Shown here: positions 28,789 to 37,137 of the stretch, one piece after another
Numbering within the stretch: position 1 is the first letter of the stretch
Layout of the letters: the number at the start of each line of letters is the position of its first letter
Assembly (NCBI RefSeq): GCF_021532655.1
Contig: NZ_JAKGAS010000001.1
Coordinates: 124,001 to 188,000 of the forward strand
Direction: 5' to 3'
DNA: 64,000 nucleotides
Source: Paraglaciecola algarum
GTDB taxonomy: Bacteria; Pseudomonadota; Gammaproteobacteria; Enterobacterales; Alteromonadaceae
Translations under genes and position numbers: made by a program
The notes under the pieces: generated by a model
Seen by the model: the letters and a program-made list of their open reading frames with translations, nothing else
The model's database searches: none
What the model was told of the DNA's origin: nothing

Positions 28789-29247
28789 ATGACCAAATTA
28801 ATTTATATATTAGGTCTTTTATTAGTCAGTTGTGACAAAAATGAAGTGGGAGATATATCACTTGGTGCGTTTACCACCAAAGACATTAAACTCAATACAT
28901 TAGTAGACCCAATCGTTACCGGGGTAACTTGCCACGTGGCCAGTATTGAAGCTGATTTAAGTTTTTCTGATCCGTCAGATAGTTCTATTGCTTGTCGTCA
29001 AACTGGTGAGATAACTGCAAGTATGATTGCTGAAATTGATAAATCAAAATCCGGTGAAGTGGTATTTAAAAAGTCTAAAAGCGTTTTCTTTAAAACCATG
29101 AAAATACGCCGAATTTACGATGCCCAAAGTCAAACTTTGATGTATGTGTCTTATTCCACCAAGGAAACCTCGGGCAGTTTCAAACACAGCTTGTCGACAG
29201 TGCCTTTGTGGGGGACCCAAGCTTATCTTGCAATACCATCAAGTTGA
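28789..29247 (+). CDS. creA: CreA-family lipoprotein
   Basis: A 152-residue protein homologous to E. coli CreA, a conserved periplasmic protein of unknown function. The pattern VTCHVASIEADL, then SSIACRQTGEI, SGEVVFKKSKSVFFKTMKIRRIYDA and LMYVSYSTK matches the CreA family closely, including the two conserved Cys. The signal ends in LLLVSC, a lipobox, so this version is probably a lipoprotein, unlike the E. coli protein, which has an ordinary signal peptide. ATG 28789 follows GAGGTGG; the earlier frame start at 28768 is less likely. Confidence 0.82.
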   Translation: MTKLIYILGLLLVSCDKNEVGDISLGAFTTKDIKLNTLVDPIVTGVTCHVASIEADLSFSDPSDSSIACRQTGEITASMIAEIDKSKSGEVVFKKSKSVFFKTMKIRRIYDAQSQTLMYVSYSTKETSGSFKHSLSTVPLWGTQAYLAIPSS

Positions 29248-29262
29248 TTTGGTACACTAATT

Positions 29263-29298
29263 TGCACTATCGCGGTGCGCTCGCACTACTATAGTAAT
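29263..29298 (+). promoter_or_regulatory. paired NtrC-like boxes upstream of nasT
   Basis: TGCACTATCGCGGTGCG (29263-29279) matches the NtrC site TGCACTA-N3-TGGTGCA at 12 of 14 fixed positions. A weaker site, CGCACTACTATAGTAAT, follows at 29282-29298. The centres are 19 bp apart, about two helical turns, and 103 and 84 bp upstream of the -12 GC of the sigma-54 element. Confidence 0.65.
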
Positions 29299-29358
29299 GG
29301 ATATCCTTAATTATAACTGACTACACTTAGTAACCACTTGATTCTTATGCGAAATTAA

Positions 29359-29376
29359 TTTGGCGTGTGGTTTGCT
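29359..29376 (+). promoter_or_regulatory. sigma-54 (-24/-12) promoter of nasT-nasS
   Basis: TTTGGCGTGTGGTTTGCT has GG (29362-29363) and GC (29374-29375) separated by exactly 10 bases, plus flanking TTGGC and TTTGCT, close to the consensus TTGGCACN5TTGCT. It lies about 45 bases before the nasT start. Confidence 0.7.
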
Positions 29377-29418
29377 AAGTAGTCTGCATACTAGGTTATT
29401 TATTCGTTCGGAACATAC

Positions 29419-30039
29419 GTGTCACAACACAAGTCCTCAATCAATGGGCCGCAAAGTTCGTTTCAAGAATTACGCATTTTACTCATTGATGATAATAAAC
29501 AGCGTGCAGAATCGCTGACTATAGCGTTAGAAGACTCTCGTTATAAAGTGAGTCACTTAGCGAGTACCAACTCGGGATTATTAAAACAAGTAGAGCAAAT
29601 TCAACCCGATATTATAGTGATTGATATTGAGTCACCAAGCCGTGATATTTTAGAAAGTCTTAATACCATTTCTCAATATAACCCTAAACCCGTTGTCATG
29701 TTTGCTGAAGAACAAGACACTCAAGCGATCAACTTATCCATTGAATCAGGTGTCAGTGCCTATGTCGTGGGTGATATCCAAATGAGTCGTGTTAAGCCCA
29801 TCTTAGATGCCGCTTGTGCTCGATTTAGAGAATTTCAAAAATTAAAGAATGAGTTGACAGAAACCAGGCATGAACTGGCCAACCGGACTTTAGTTGATCA
29901 AGCCAAACGTTTATTAATGAAGAAAAAGAATCTTAGTGAAAATGAAGCGTACAAAGCGATGCGCAAAACCGCAATGGATACTGGCCAAAAACTAGAAGAT
30001 GTTGCTAAGACTCTGATTTCTTTGTTAAACACATTTTAA
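29419..30039 (+). CDS. nasT: NasT, ANTAR-domain nitrate antiterminator
   Basis: A 206-residue response-regulator-like RNA-binding protein. A receiver domain (RILLIDDNKQRAESL, then DIIVIDIESPS with the Asp) is joined by a coiled helix to an ANTAR domain (NRTLVDQAKRLLMKKKNLSENEAYKAMRKTAMD). NasT binds two-hairpin RNA leaders and blocks terminator formation; NasS sequesters it when nitrate is absent. A matching leader is present before nrtA at 35554-35638. The start is GTG 29419 behind a sigma-54-type promoter. nasS follows after 15 bases. Confidence 0.92.
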   Translation: MSQHKSSINGPQSSFQELRILLIDDNKQRAESLTIALEDSRYKVSHLASTNSGLLKQVEQIQPDIIVIDIESPSRDILESLNTISQYNPKPVVMFAEEQDTQAINLSIESGVSAYVVGDIQMSRVKPILDAACARFREFQKLKNELTETRHELANRTLVDQAKRLLMKKKNLSENEAYKAMRKTAMDTGQKLEDVAKTLISLLNTF

Positions 30040-30054
30040 ATATTAGGTTCAATT

Positions 30055-31140
30055 ATGATTAAGCCAGAGCAAACTAATCTGACATTAGGGTTTATCCCTT
30101 TAACAGATTCCGCCCCTTTAGTTGCAGCTAAAGAAATGGGATTTTTTAATCAATGGGGTCTGAATGTCACCTTACAAAAGCAAAATTCTTGGGCTACTTT
30201 ACGTGATAAATTACATGTAGGCATCTTAGATGCTGCTCAGATGTTAGCACCCATGCCATTGGCCAGTACTTTAGGAATAGGCTGCGCTAAAACTCATATC
30301 ATTACGCCGTTAGTATTAAGTTTAAATGGCAATGCAATCACTTTATCCCAGCAGTTACATGTAGAAATTTTAAACGAAAATAGTTTGAGTCATGTAACTT
30401 TACCCTTAGCTGCATATTTATTAAAAAATGTTATCCAAACTCGCAAACTACAAGGCAGACCTAAAATAAAGTTTGCCACGGTTTTTCCATATAGCTGTCA
30501 TTTTTACCAGTTACGAGACTGGCTAAGTTCTGCTGATATTAAATTAACCGATGTGGATATTGGTGTGGTGCCGCCAGTAAACATGGTGTCTATGTTAGAG
30601 AACGGTGACATGGATGGATTTTGTGTCGGTGGCCCTTGGAATGCTCAAGCGGTGCGAGCAGGATTAGGTATTACTGCTGTCACTTCTTTTGATGTGTGGC
30701 AAGATTCACCAGAAAAAGTGTTAGGCCTGCGCGAAGCTTGGTATACCAGCAATCCTAATACTGTGTTGGCATTAACTGCCGCTTTGCAACAGGCCTGTAT
30801 TTGGTTAGAAAGTACCCCTAACCGTTTCGAAATAGCCTGTTTAATGAGTGTTTCTAAATACCTCAATGCGCCAGTTGAGGTAATTGCACCTTCTTTGATT
30901 GGCAGTTGTTTGACTGATAAATCAATGCCGCCAAGAGAAATCCCCTCGTATAATCAGTTTTATAAGTCGCAAAGTGATTTAATCAACTCTCCAGAACATA
31001 TAAGAGGGGAGTGGTTACTGAGTAAAATGCAAAGTGCTGGACAACTTGACAATATTGATATCCCTCATGGGATTGTAAAACAAATATTTAGACCTGAAAT
31101 ATATGAAGAAATGCGTGTTAAAACGAGTGAAACTGAATAA
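30055..31140 (+). CDS. nasS: NasS, cytoplasmic nitrate sensor (NrtA/CmpA-like)
   Basis: A 361-residue NrtA-like solute-binding protein without a signal peptide, the hallmark of NasS. NLTLGFIPLTDSAPLVAAKEMGFF and DAAQMLAPMPLAST parallel the same regions in NrtA encoded at 35660 ([19 protein letters not shown] and [14 protein letters not shown]). It should bind nitrate or nitrite in the cytoplasm and then release NasT. It sits 15 bases after nasT, in the usual two-gene unit. Confidence 0.9.
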   Translation: MIKPEQTNLTLGFIPLTDSAPLVAAKEMGFFNQWGLNVTLQKQNSWATLRDKLHVGILDAAQMLAPMPLASTLGIGCAKTHIITPLVLSLNGNAITLSQQLHVEILNENSLSHVTLPLAAYLLKNVIQTRKLQGRPKIKFATVFPYSCHFYQLRDWLSSADIKLTDVDIGVVPPVNMVSMLENGDMDGFCVGGPWNAQAVRAGLGITAVTSFDVWQDSPEKVLGLREAWYTSNPNTVLALTAALQQACIWLESTPNRFEIACLMSVSKYLNAPVEVIAPSLIGSCLTDKSMPPREIPSYNQFYKSQSDLINSPEHIRGEWLLSKMQSAGQLDNIDIPHGIVKQIFRPEIYEEMRVKTSETE

Positions 31141-31208
31141 TTACAATTCATTTTTATATGCACTCTAAGTGATCAAATAGTGGGGTGAATTAACATTGAT
31201 GAATTCTG

Positions 31209-31316
31209 TGCACTAGCTTGGTGATTCGTCTTTATTTTGGTGAAACCCAAAGGAGTGACAACTGAACTAGACGTCTCTTTGCGTTATTGTTGTGCATTCT
31301 GCCCTGTTTTGAGGTG
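31209..31316 (+). promoter_or_regulatory. NtrC-like boxes upstream of the nitrate transporter gene
   Basis: Three matches to TGCACTA-N3-TGGTGCA are seen: TGCACTAGCTTGGTGAT (31209-31225, 12 of 14), TGCGTTATTGTTGTGCA (31280-31296, 11 of 14) and a weak TGCCCTGTTTTGAGGTG (31300-31316). The second and third lie 103 and 83 bp upstream of the -12 GC, the same geometry as at nasT and nrtA. Confidence 0.55.
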
Positions 31317-31377
31317 GTGAAATCATCATTATCTCATTTGTTATTTTTAACTCATTGAAAGTATTGGTAAAATTTAT

Positions 31378-31394
31378 TGGCATTATTAGTGCTT
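31378..31394 (+). promoter_or_regulatory. sigma-54 (-24/-12) promoter of the nitrate transporter gene
   Basis: TGGCATTATTAGTGCTT has GG (31379-31380) and GC (31391-31392) with 10 bases between. It implies a leader of about 140-150 bases, in which I find small hairpins but no intrinsic terminator. Confidence 0.55.
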
Positions 31395-31546
31395 GGGTGC
31401 AGTTTGGTGATGCGTCAAATTAGTGAACTGTGCAGTGGCACACAAAACTGTGTTGACATACCAAACCGCACTAAAGTGTGGATCTGAAACTTATATATAT
31501 CAATAAATGTATATCTATATAGGTGTTTAATCCCAACGTTTTCGAA

Positions 31547-33028
31547 ATGAGTATATTTAACATGAGCGCTGAAAAATTTAATTTGCTGTCTTTTACCGGC
31601 AAAATGAAAACCCTTCATCTTTCTTGGATGGCCTTTTTTATAACCTTTATGGTGTGGTTCAATATGGCCCCACTTAAAGGCGCTATCGTGGATGGTGTTG
31701 GTTTAACGCTTAGTGAATGGAAAACCCTTTTAATTATCAACGTGGCCTTAACTATTCCAGCCAGAGTCATTATTGGAGCTTTAACCGACAAGTACGGCCC
31801 TCGTGTCGTGTACTCAAGCTTATTAGCTATTTGTTCTATTCCTTGTTTTGCTTTCGCTTTAGCCGACAGTTTCACCCAGTTACTTATTGCCCGTTTTGCT
31901 TTAGGTTGTATCGGTGCTGGTTTTGTTGTTGGGATCAGAATGGTTAGCGAGTGGTTTCCACCTAAAGAGTTAGGTACCGCAGAAGGCGTTTATGGTGGTT
32001 GGGGGAACTTTGGTTCAGCCGCAGCTGCTTTTACTTTACCCACCTTAGCTCTTATGTTTGGTGGCGAAGATGGATGGCGTTACGCCGTGGGCATCACTGG
32101 CCTAATGAGTTTATTGTTTAGTGTTATTTATTACAAAAATACTAACGATACTCCTAAAGGCTCAACTTATTTTCGTCCTAAAAATTTAGGCGGTATGGAA
32201 GTCACGAGTGTGGGTGACTTTTATTTATTGTTAGTGATGAAAACCCCTATGTATTTGGCTTTAGCCCTATTAAATTGGAAGCTATCTCCACAAGGTGTGG
32301 CGCTTTACAGTGAAACAATTGCGTTAATGGTATACGTTGGATTAGCTGTTTTATATATTTATGATTCATATTCAACTTATAAAGTAAACAAAGATATTTT
32401 TGTCACGCCAGTGCCTGAAGCACATCGTTATCCATTTAAACAAGTTGCAGTATTAAACATCTTATACTTTGCAACATTTGGTTCTGAATTAGCTGTGATT
32501 TCAATGTTACCGGCATTTTTTGCTGAAACCTTTGAGCTGAGCATGGCCACAGCGGGTTTGTTAGCTGGTATGTATGCGTTTATGAACTTGATGTCGCGCC
32601 CAGGTGGCGGGTTAATCTCTGATAAGTTTGGTCGTAAGAAAACCTTGTTAATTTTAACTGCCGGTTTAGCCGTGGGGTATTTCTCGCTGAGTTTAATCGA
32701 TTCAAGTTGGCCAATTTGGTTAGCAGTAGTGGCTGTTATGGCTTGTTCGTTTTTTGTTCAATCAGGAGAAGGTGCTGTATTTGCTGCGGTACCACTAATT
32801 AAACGTCGATTAACAGGACAAATTGCCGGCATGACAGGGGCTTATGGTAATGTAGGTGCTGTGGTTTATCTTACGGTTTATTCATTGGTTGATACTTCTA
32901 CATTCTTCTTGGTCATTGCAGGCACAGCGATACTTGGTTTTACTGCATTATTGTTTATGAAAGAGCCGTCAGGGACTATGACTGAAGTACGTGAAGATGG
33001 TAGTGTTGAGTTAATTGACGTTACCTAG
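31547..33028 (+). CDS. NarK/NasA-type MFS nitrate/nitrite transporter
   Basis: A 12-helix major facilitator of the nitrate/nitrite porter family in the inner membrane. Signatures are the cytoplasmic loop GALTDKYGPRVV, the nitrate signature region GAGFVVGIRMVSEWFPPKELG with GVYGGWGNFGSA, and the second-half equivalents MSRPGGGLISDKFGRKK and GAYGNVGAV. The frame opens at GTG 31523; ATG 31547 or 31562 are equally plausible starts because no strong ribosome site is present. The gene is led by its own NtrC/sigma-54-type promoter and is followed after about 40 bases by the phosphatase-kinase gene. Confidence 0.92.
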   Translation: MSIFNMSAEKFNLLSFTGKMKTLHLSWMAFFITFMVWFNMAPLKGAIVDGVGLTLSEWKTLLIINVALTIPARVIIGALTDKYGPRVVYSSLLAICSIPCFAFALADSFTQLLIARFALGCIGAGFVVGIRMVSEWFPPKELGTAEGVYGGWGNFGSAAAAFTLPTLALMFGGEDGWRYAVGITGLMSLLFSVIYYKNTNDTPKGSTYFRPKNLGGMEVTSVGDFYLLLVMKTPMYLALALLNWKLSPQGVALYSETIALMVYVGLAVLYIYDSYSTYKVNKDIFVTPVPEAHRYPFKQVAVLNILYFATFGSELAVISMLPAFFAETFELSMATAGLLAGMYAFMNLMSRPGGGLISDKFGRKKTLLILTAGLAVGYFSLSLIDSSWPIWLAVVAVMACSFFVQSGEGAVFAAVPLIKRRLTGQIAGMTGAYGNVGAVVYLTVYSLVDTSTFFLVIAGTAILGFTALLFMKEPSGTMTEVREDGSVELIDVT

Positions 33029-33070
33029 TGAGTAGGTAGTTATTACCTAAGTAAGTACAGGATTTTAAAA

Positions 33071-34786
33071 TTGGAAAAACTAAAGTTAACATTCGGCGGT
33101 TTTTCCAGCCAAGGGGTGAAGGACGAGAATCAAGATGCCTTCGCCGCTTATCTTCCAAATGACCATTCTCTAGAATCTAAAGGGGCAGTGGCGACCATAG
33201 CTGATGGGGTGAGTGTTTGTACTCGTGCTCGTGAGGCATCAAATACTTGCGTTAGCAATTTCATTCAAGACTATTATCAAACGCCACAAACCTGGACGGT
33301 AAAACGTGCCGTAAGTAAAGTGTTACAGGGGTTAAACCGCTGGTGTCATGGCCAACATGATTACGAACATGGTGGTCATAGTCAAATGGTCACAACTTTT
33401 AGCGGTATGGTGTTTAAGTCTGCGTCTGGTTTTATTGTGCATACTGGTGATAGTCGAATCAGTCGGGTACAAGGTCAAGATTTCGAGCAACTAACTGTGG
33501 ATCACGTATCCCGCCAAGGTGGCAATAATGTACTCACCCGAGCGGTAGGTATTGGGCCTCATCTAGACGTGGATTTTAAATCAGTTGAATTAGAAAAAGA
33601 CGATATATACGTGTTTACTACAGACGGTGTACATGAATTTTTACCGCCTAAAAAGTTACTCTCATTTATTCAAGATAATAGCTTTAGTTATGAACAAAGA
33701 GCTAAAAATATTGTTGATGCTGCGCTCGAGGCAGGTAGCGACGATAACCTAACCTGTTTGTTAGTTCACGTGGCCCAGATTGCACAAGCCAGTTTAGATG
33801 AGCACTACCGTCAATTAACTCGACTGGCTATGCCTCCTGCTTTAGAGGTGGGCATGAAGTTAGAAGGGTACCGTGTGGTAAAAACCGTTTTTAACGGTAC
33901 CCGTAGTAGCTTGTATAAAGTCATTAATGAAGAAGATGGTAAGGTTTACGGTTTAAAAACCCCGTCACAACATTTTGCTGACGACCCCATTTATTTAGGT
34001 GGTTTTTTGCGCGAAGAGTGGATAGGCCAGCATATCAAACATCATAATGTAATGGGGGTCTTTAAACGTCCAGATAAAGCAAAATTTATGTACCACGTGT
34101 GTGAATACATAGAAGGCCAAACCTTACGTCAATGGATGGTGGATAATCCTAAACCTTCTTTAGATCAAGTTCGTGTGATCGTTAGTCATTTGATTGACGC
34201 GCTTAGGGTCTTGCAAAGAAAAGACATGGTGCATCGAGATGTAAAGCCTGAAAACGTGATGATAAATCACCATGGTGAAGTGAAATTAATCGATTTTGGA
34301 ACAGTATTGGTTAATGCATTAGCTGAAACTAAATCATTACCTAATGAAGATATCGCAGTGGGATCTGTACACTATATTGCCCCTGAATATTTATTGACTC
34401 ACAACAGTGATCATCAAAGTGATTTGTTCTCAGTTGGAGTCGTCATTTACGAGATGTTAACCGGCCAATTACCCTTCAAGGCGTTTAAATATCAAGATTA
34501 TATTCCAAGTGGTTTTGATGAGTGGCACTATCAAAGTTTAACCAAATTCAGAACAGATTTACCTCAATGGTTAGATCTGACCTTACAAAAGGCGCTACAA
34601 CCCAACCCAAAATATCGACACGAAGCGTTTTCTGAGTTAATCATGGATCTATCTAAACCCAATCAAAACATGTTAAGTGCTAATGCTAAACAACCTTTGA
34701 TAAAACGTAACCCAATATTAGTGTATCAAGGAATATGCGTGATCCAACTTGTACTGATAGGACTATTAATAGCGCAAGTGATTTAA
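33071..34786 (+). CDS. PP2C phosphatase-Ser/Thr kinase fusion, membrane tethered
   Basis: A 571-residue bifunctional signalling protein. Residues 1-235 form a PP2C-type phosphatase with the metal motifs DENQDAF, IADGVS, HTGDSRISR, TTDGVHEF and GSDDNLT. Residues 265-530 form a Hanks-type kinase with catalytic Lys in VYGLKTPS (about 296), HRDVKPEN (about 388), DFG (about 408) and APE; the Gly-rich loop is degenerate (NGTRSSLY). One C-terminal transmembrane helix ends the protein. It starts with TTG 33071, with AGGA upstream. Similar kinases occur in nitrate assimilation operons of Pseudomonas; the substrate is unknown. Confidence 0.92.
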   Translation: MEKLKLTFGGFSSQGVKDENQDAFAAYLPNDHSLESKGAVATIADGVSVCTRAREASNTCVSNFIQDYYQTPQTWTVKRAVSKVLQGLNRWCHGQHDYEHGGHSQMVTTFSGMVFKSASGFIVHTGDSRISRVQGQDFEQLTVDHVSRQGGNNVLTRAVGIGPHLDVDFKSVELEKDDIYVFTTDGVHEFLPPKKLLSFIQDNSFSYEQRAKNIVDAALEAGSDDNLTCLLVHVAQIAQASLDEHYRQLTRLAMPPALEVGMKLEGYRVVKTVFNGTRSSLYKVINEEDGKVYGLKTPSQHFADDPIYLGGFLREEWIGQHIKHHNVMGVFKRPDKAKFMYHVCEYIEGQTLRQWMVDNPKPSLDQVRVIVSHLIDALRVLQRKDMVHRDVKPENVMINHHGEVKLIDFGTVLVNALAETKSLPNEDIAVGSVHYIAPEYLLTHNSDHQSDLFSVGVVIYEMLTGQLPFKAFKYQDYIPSGFDEWHYQSLTKFRTDLPQWLDLTLQKALQPNPKYRHEAFSELIMDLSKPNQNMLSANAKQPLIKRNPILVYQGICVIQLVLIGLLIAQVI

Positions 34787-34831
34787 TAGCTTTGGGCATA
34801 CTTAAGAATCAGGTTATCTATTGAGCTCAGG

Positions 34832-35113
34832 TTATTTAGTGCCCCATATTTTTGATACAGCTTGATTCGAACCAAGACTACCTACTACTAACGCAACTAA
34901 GCCCACACTAAAGAATACGATAATGGGAATAGCAGCTCCAAACCCAACTCCTGCATAAATAGCTGCGGTGGCTGACACGCATGATAAAAATATGAATATC
35001 CCACCAAGTATTACTAATGCTGTTCTATGAGACTTTTTATAATTAGGTGAGGGGTTAGCATTTTCGAAAATGTTTAAAATAGGACTGAATATATTGATTA
35101 ATATTTTTTTCAT
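34832..35113 (-). CDS. small two-helix membrane protein, function unknown
   Basis: A 93-residue protein with two transmembrane helices (TALVILGGIFIFLSCVSATAA and AAIPIIVFFSVGLVALVVGSL) and a polar N-terminal segment. The frame extends to 35149, and ATG 35113 was chosen because MKKILINIF is a plausible beginning; neither start has a good ribosome site. It is encoded opposite to the nitrate genes on both sides and may have inserted between them. I recognise no family. Confidence 0.5.
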   Translation of the reverse strand: MKKILINIFSPILNIFENANPSPNYKKSHRTALVILGGIFIFLSCVSATAAIYAGVGFGAAIPIIVFFSVGLVALVVGSLGSNQAVSKIWGTK

Positions 35114-35342
35114 TGATCTTAGATCTCTATTTGTCACGATTGATAGCATTTATTTGCGTGTCGCGCTGACTTTTTAACTGACTAATTTGATAATTATCTC
35201 AAGACTGAGCAAATAACAGTATACCGAATCCGTGTCTTGTTTTTCTGTAAATGTATAAAAACTAACTAAATAATTACCGCTATTTGTTACCTCATTTCGA
35301 TTGTTAAATTATTGTTGGAAGATAATAAGCTATAACAAAAGT

Positions 35343-35380
35343 AGCACTGCATTTGTGCACCTTTGCACAGCTTTGGTTTT
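35343..35380 (+). promoter_or_regulatory. paired NtrC-like boxes upstream of nrtA
   Basis: AGCACTGCATTTGTGCA (35343-35359) and TGCACAGCTTTGGTTTT (35364-35380) match the NtrC site at good and moderate levels. The centres are 21 bp apart, and 106 and 85 bp upstream of the -12 GC at 35457-35458. Confidence 0.65.
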
Positions 35381-35442
35381 TTAAGTTTGATAGTGCTTTT
35401 TATTTTTTTATTTAAGTTGTTGAAAAATATGAATATTAAAAG

Positions 35443-35459
35443 TTGGCATCCTTGATGCA
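35443..35459 (+). promoter_or_regulatory. sigma-54 (-24/-12) promoter of nrtA
   Basis: TTGGCATCCTTGATGCA has GG (35445-35446) and GC (35457-35458) separated by 10 bases and preserves TTGGCA and TGCA of the consensus. The predicted transcript begins near 35470, giving a leader of about 190 bases before nrtA. Confidence 0.7.
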
Positions 35460-35553
35460 CTACCTAGTTCGAGTGTGATGTGTCTATTTTATTGAAGTAG
35501 GTGCTCTCAAAAATTTTAAGACGCCTTTTGCGTCTTCAGTGCTTAAACATATT

Positions 35554-35598
35554 CTGTAATGTTCCGCTGATGGGACTTTACAGTTAGGCAATGTAGCC
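35554..35598 (+). promoter_or_regulatory. ANTAR (NasT) antiterminator hairpins P1 and P2 in the nrtA leader
   Basis: P1 (35554-35583) pairs CTGTAA/TTACAG and GTTCC/GGGAC around a T-T mismatch and has a six-base loop, GCTGAT. P2 (35587-35598) pairs GGC/GCC with the six-base loop AATGTA, which has the A1 and G4 expected for ANTAR targets; P1 has G4 but G at position 1. The 3' strand of P2 overlaps the 5' arm of the following terminator, so the two structures exclude each other. Confidence 0.65.
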
Positions 35599-35638
35599 CA
35601 CAAAGAATCCAGATAGGAATCTTTGTGGGTTTTTTTTT
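35597..35638 (+). terminator. leader terminator (attenuator) before nrtA
   Basis: CCCACAAAGA (35597-35606) pairs with TCTTTGTGGG (35620-35629), extended by TCC/GGA across an A-A mismatch, and is followed by nine T residues. It ends 21 bases before the nrtA start codon, so transcription must read through it to express nrtABC. Confidence 0.9.
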
Positions 35639-35659
35639 ACTTAAATTTCGGAGTTGGGA

Positions 35660-37063
35660 ATGGCTAACAATAAATTAATGAACACATTAAAACACGCTGT
35701 TAAAACGCTCCGTGTTGGAATGGTGTCGGCAGTAATTACCAGTGCTTTTATAAGTGCCAACGTATCTGCAGAAGAAATAGGTTACGCAGAAAAAGAAGAA
35801 CTCAAATTTGGCTTTATCAAACTGACTGATATGGCGCCTTTGGCCGTAGCTTATGAAAAAGGCTTTTTCGAAGAAGAAGGGTTATATGTCACGTTAGAAG
35901 CACAAGCAAATTGGAAAGTATTATTAGATCGTGTCATTGATGGCCAGTTAGATGGTGCACACATGTTAGCGGGGCAACCATTAGGCGCCACAATTGGTTA
36001 CGGTACCAAGGCTGACATTATTACTGCCTTTAGTATGGATTTGAATGGTAATGCGATTACTGTTTCCAATGACATTTGGGCACAAATGAAAAAACACGTT
36101 CCTCATGAAGGTGGTAAGCCAGTTCATCCAATTAAAGCCGATGCTCTTAAACCTGTAGTTGACGATTATAAGAGTAAAGGCAAACCGTTTAAGATGGGCA
36201 TGGTTTTTCCTGTGTCTACTCACAACTATGAATTACGTTATTGGTTAGCTGCAGGTGGTATTCACCCTGGATATTACGCACCGCACAAAGGTGATACTAG
36301 TGGCCAAATCAGTGCTGAAGCCTTGTTATCAGTTACCCCTCCTCCACAAATGCCAGCCACTATGGAAGCCGGCACTATCTACGGTTACTGTGTAGGTGAA
36401 CCATGGAACCAACAAGCTGTATTTAAAGGCATTGGTGTGCCAGTGGTTACCGATTACGAAATTTGGAAAGACAACCCTGAAAAAGTATTTGGTGTGAGCA
36501 AAACCTGGGCTGAGAAAAACCCTAATACTCACATTCGTGTGGTTAAAGCTATGATCCGCGCTGCTATGTGGTTGGACGAAAATAACAATGCTAACCGTCC
36601 AGAAGCAGTGAAAATCCTAGCCAAAAGCCAATATGTGGGGGCCGATTATGAAGTAATTGCCAACAGTATGACGGGTACCTTTGAATACGAAAAAGGTGAC
36701 AAACGTGATGTACCTGATTTCAACGTATTCTTCCGTTATAACGCGACTTACCCGTTTTACAGTGACGCTATTTGGTATTTAACCCAAATGCGTCGTTGGG
36801 GACAAATTTCAGAGCCTAAGTCTGACTCTTGGTACAAAGACATAGCTAAGCAAGTTTATCGTCCAGATATCTATGCTCAAGCAGCTAAATCTTTGATTGC
36901 TGAAGGTAAAGCTAAAGCAAGTGAATTCCCAGAGTTTGCTTCAGAGACTGGCTTTAAATCACCACAAAAACACTTTATTGACAATATTGTATATGACGGT
37001 AGCCAACCGAATGCTTACCTAGATAAGTTTGCGATTGGTCTTAAAAACGACAGTAAACTTTAA
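35660..37063 (+). CDS. nrtA: NrtA, nitrate ABC transporter periplasmic binding protein
   Basis: A 467-residue nitrate-binding protein with a Sec-type signal peptide (basic start, hydrophobic core [15 protein letters not shown], cleavage near VSA-EE). NrtA/CmpA family segments include [80 protein letters not shown] and [18 protein letters not shown] 35660 is preceded by CGGAG six bases upstream; the TTG at 35654 is a less likely start. It is the first gene of nrtA-nrtB-nrtC and the most nitrate-regulated, being behind an attenuator. Confidence 0.95.
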   Translation: MANNKLMNTLKHAVKTLRVGMVSAVITSAFISANVSAEEIGYAEKEELKFGFIKLTDMAPLAVAYEKGFFEEEGLYVTLEAQANWKVLLDRVIDGQLDGAHMLAGQPLGATIGYGTKADIITAFSMDLNGNAITVSNDIWAQMKKHVPHEGGKPVHPIKADALKPVVDDYKSKGKPFKMGMVFPVSTHNYELRYWLAAGGIHPGYYAPHKGDTSGQISAEALLSVTPPPQMPATMEAGTIYGYCVGEPWNQQAVFKGIGVPVVTDYEIWKDNPEKVFGVSKTWAEKNPNTHIRVVKAMIRAAMWLDENNNANRPEAVKILAKSQYVGADYEVIANSMTGTFEYEKGDKRDVPDFNVFFRYNATYPFYSDAIWYLTQMRRWGQISEPKSDSWYKDIAKQVYRPDIYAQAAKSLIAEGKAKASEFPEFASETGFKSPQKHFIDNIVYDGSQPNAYLDKFAIGLKNDSKL

Positions 37064-37137
37064 CAAAAGATAGGTGAAAGCCTTAAGTGGGGCTCATATC
37101 AATAACTATGAGTCGCCACTTAAATTGGAGTACAAAC

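Noticed and set aside
31433..31450. Second sigma-54-like element (TGGCAC followed by ACTGTG)
   Set aside because: The -12 GC is missing at the required 10-base spacing; the element at 31378-31394 fits better.
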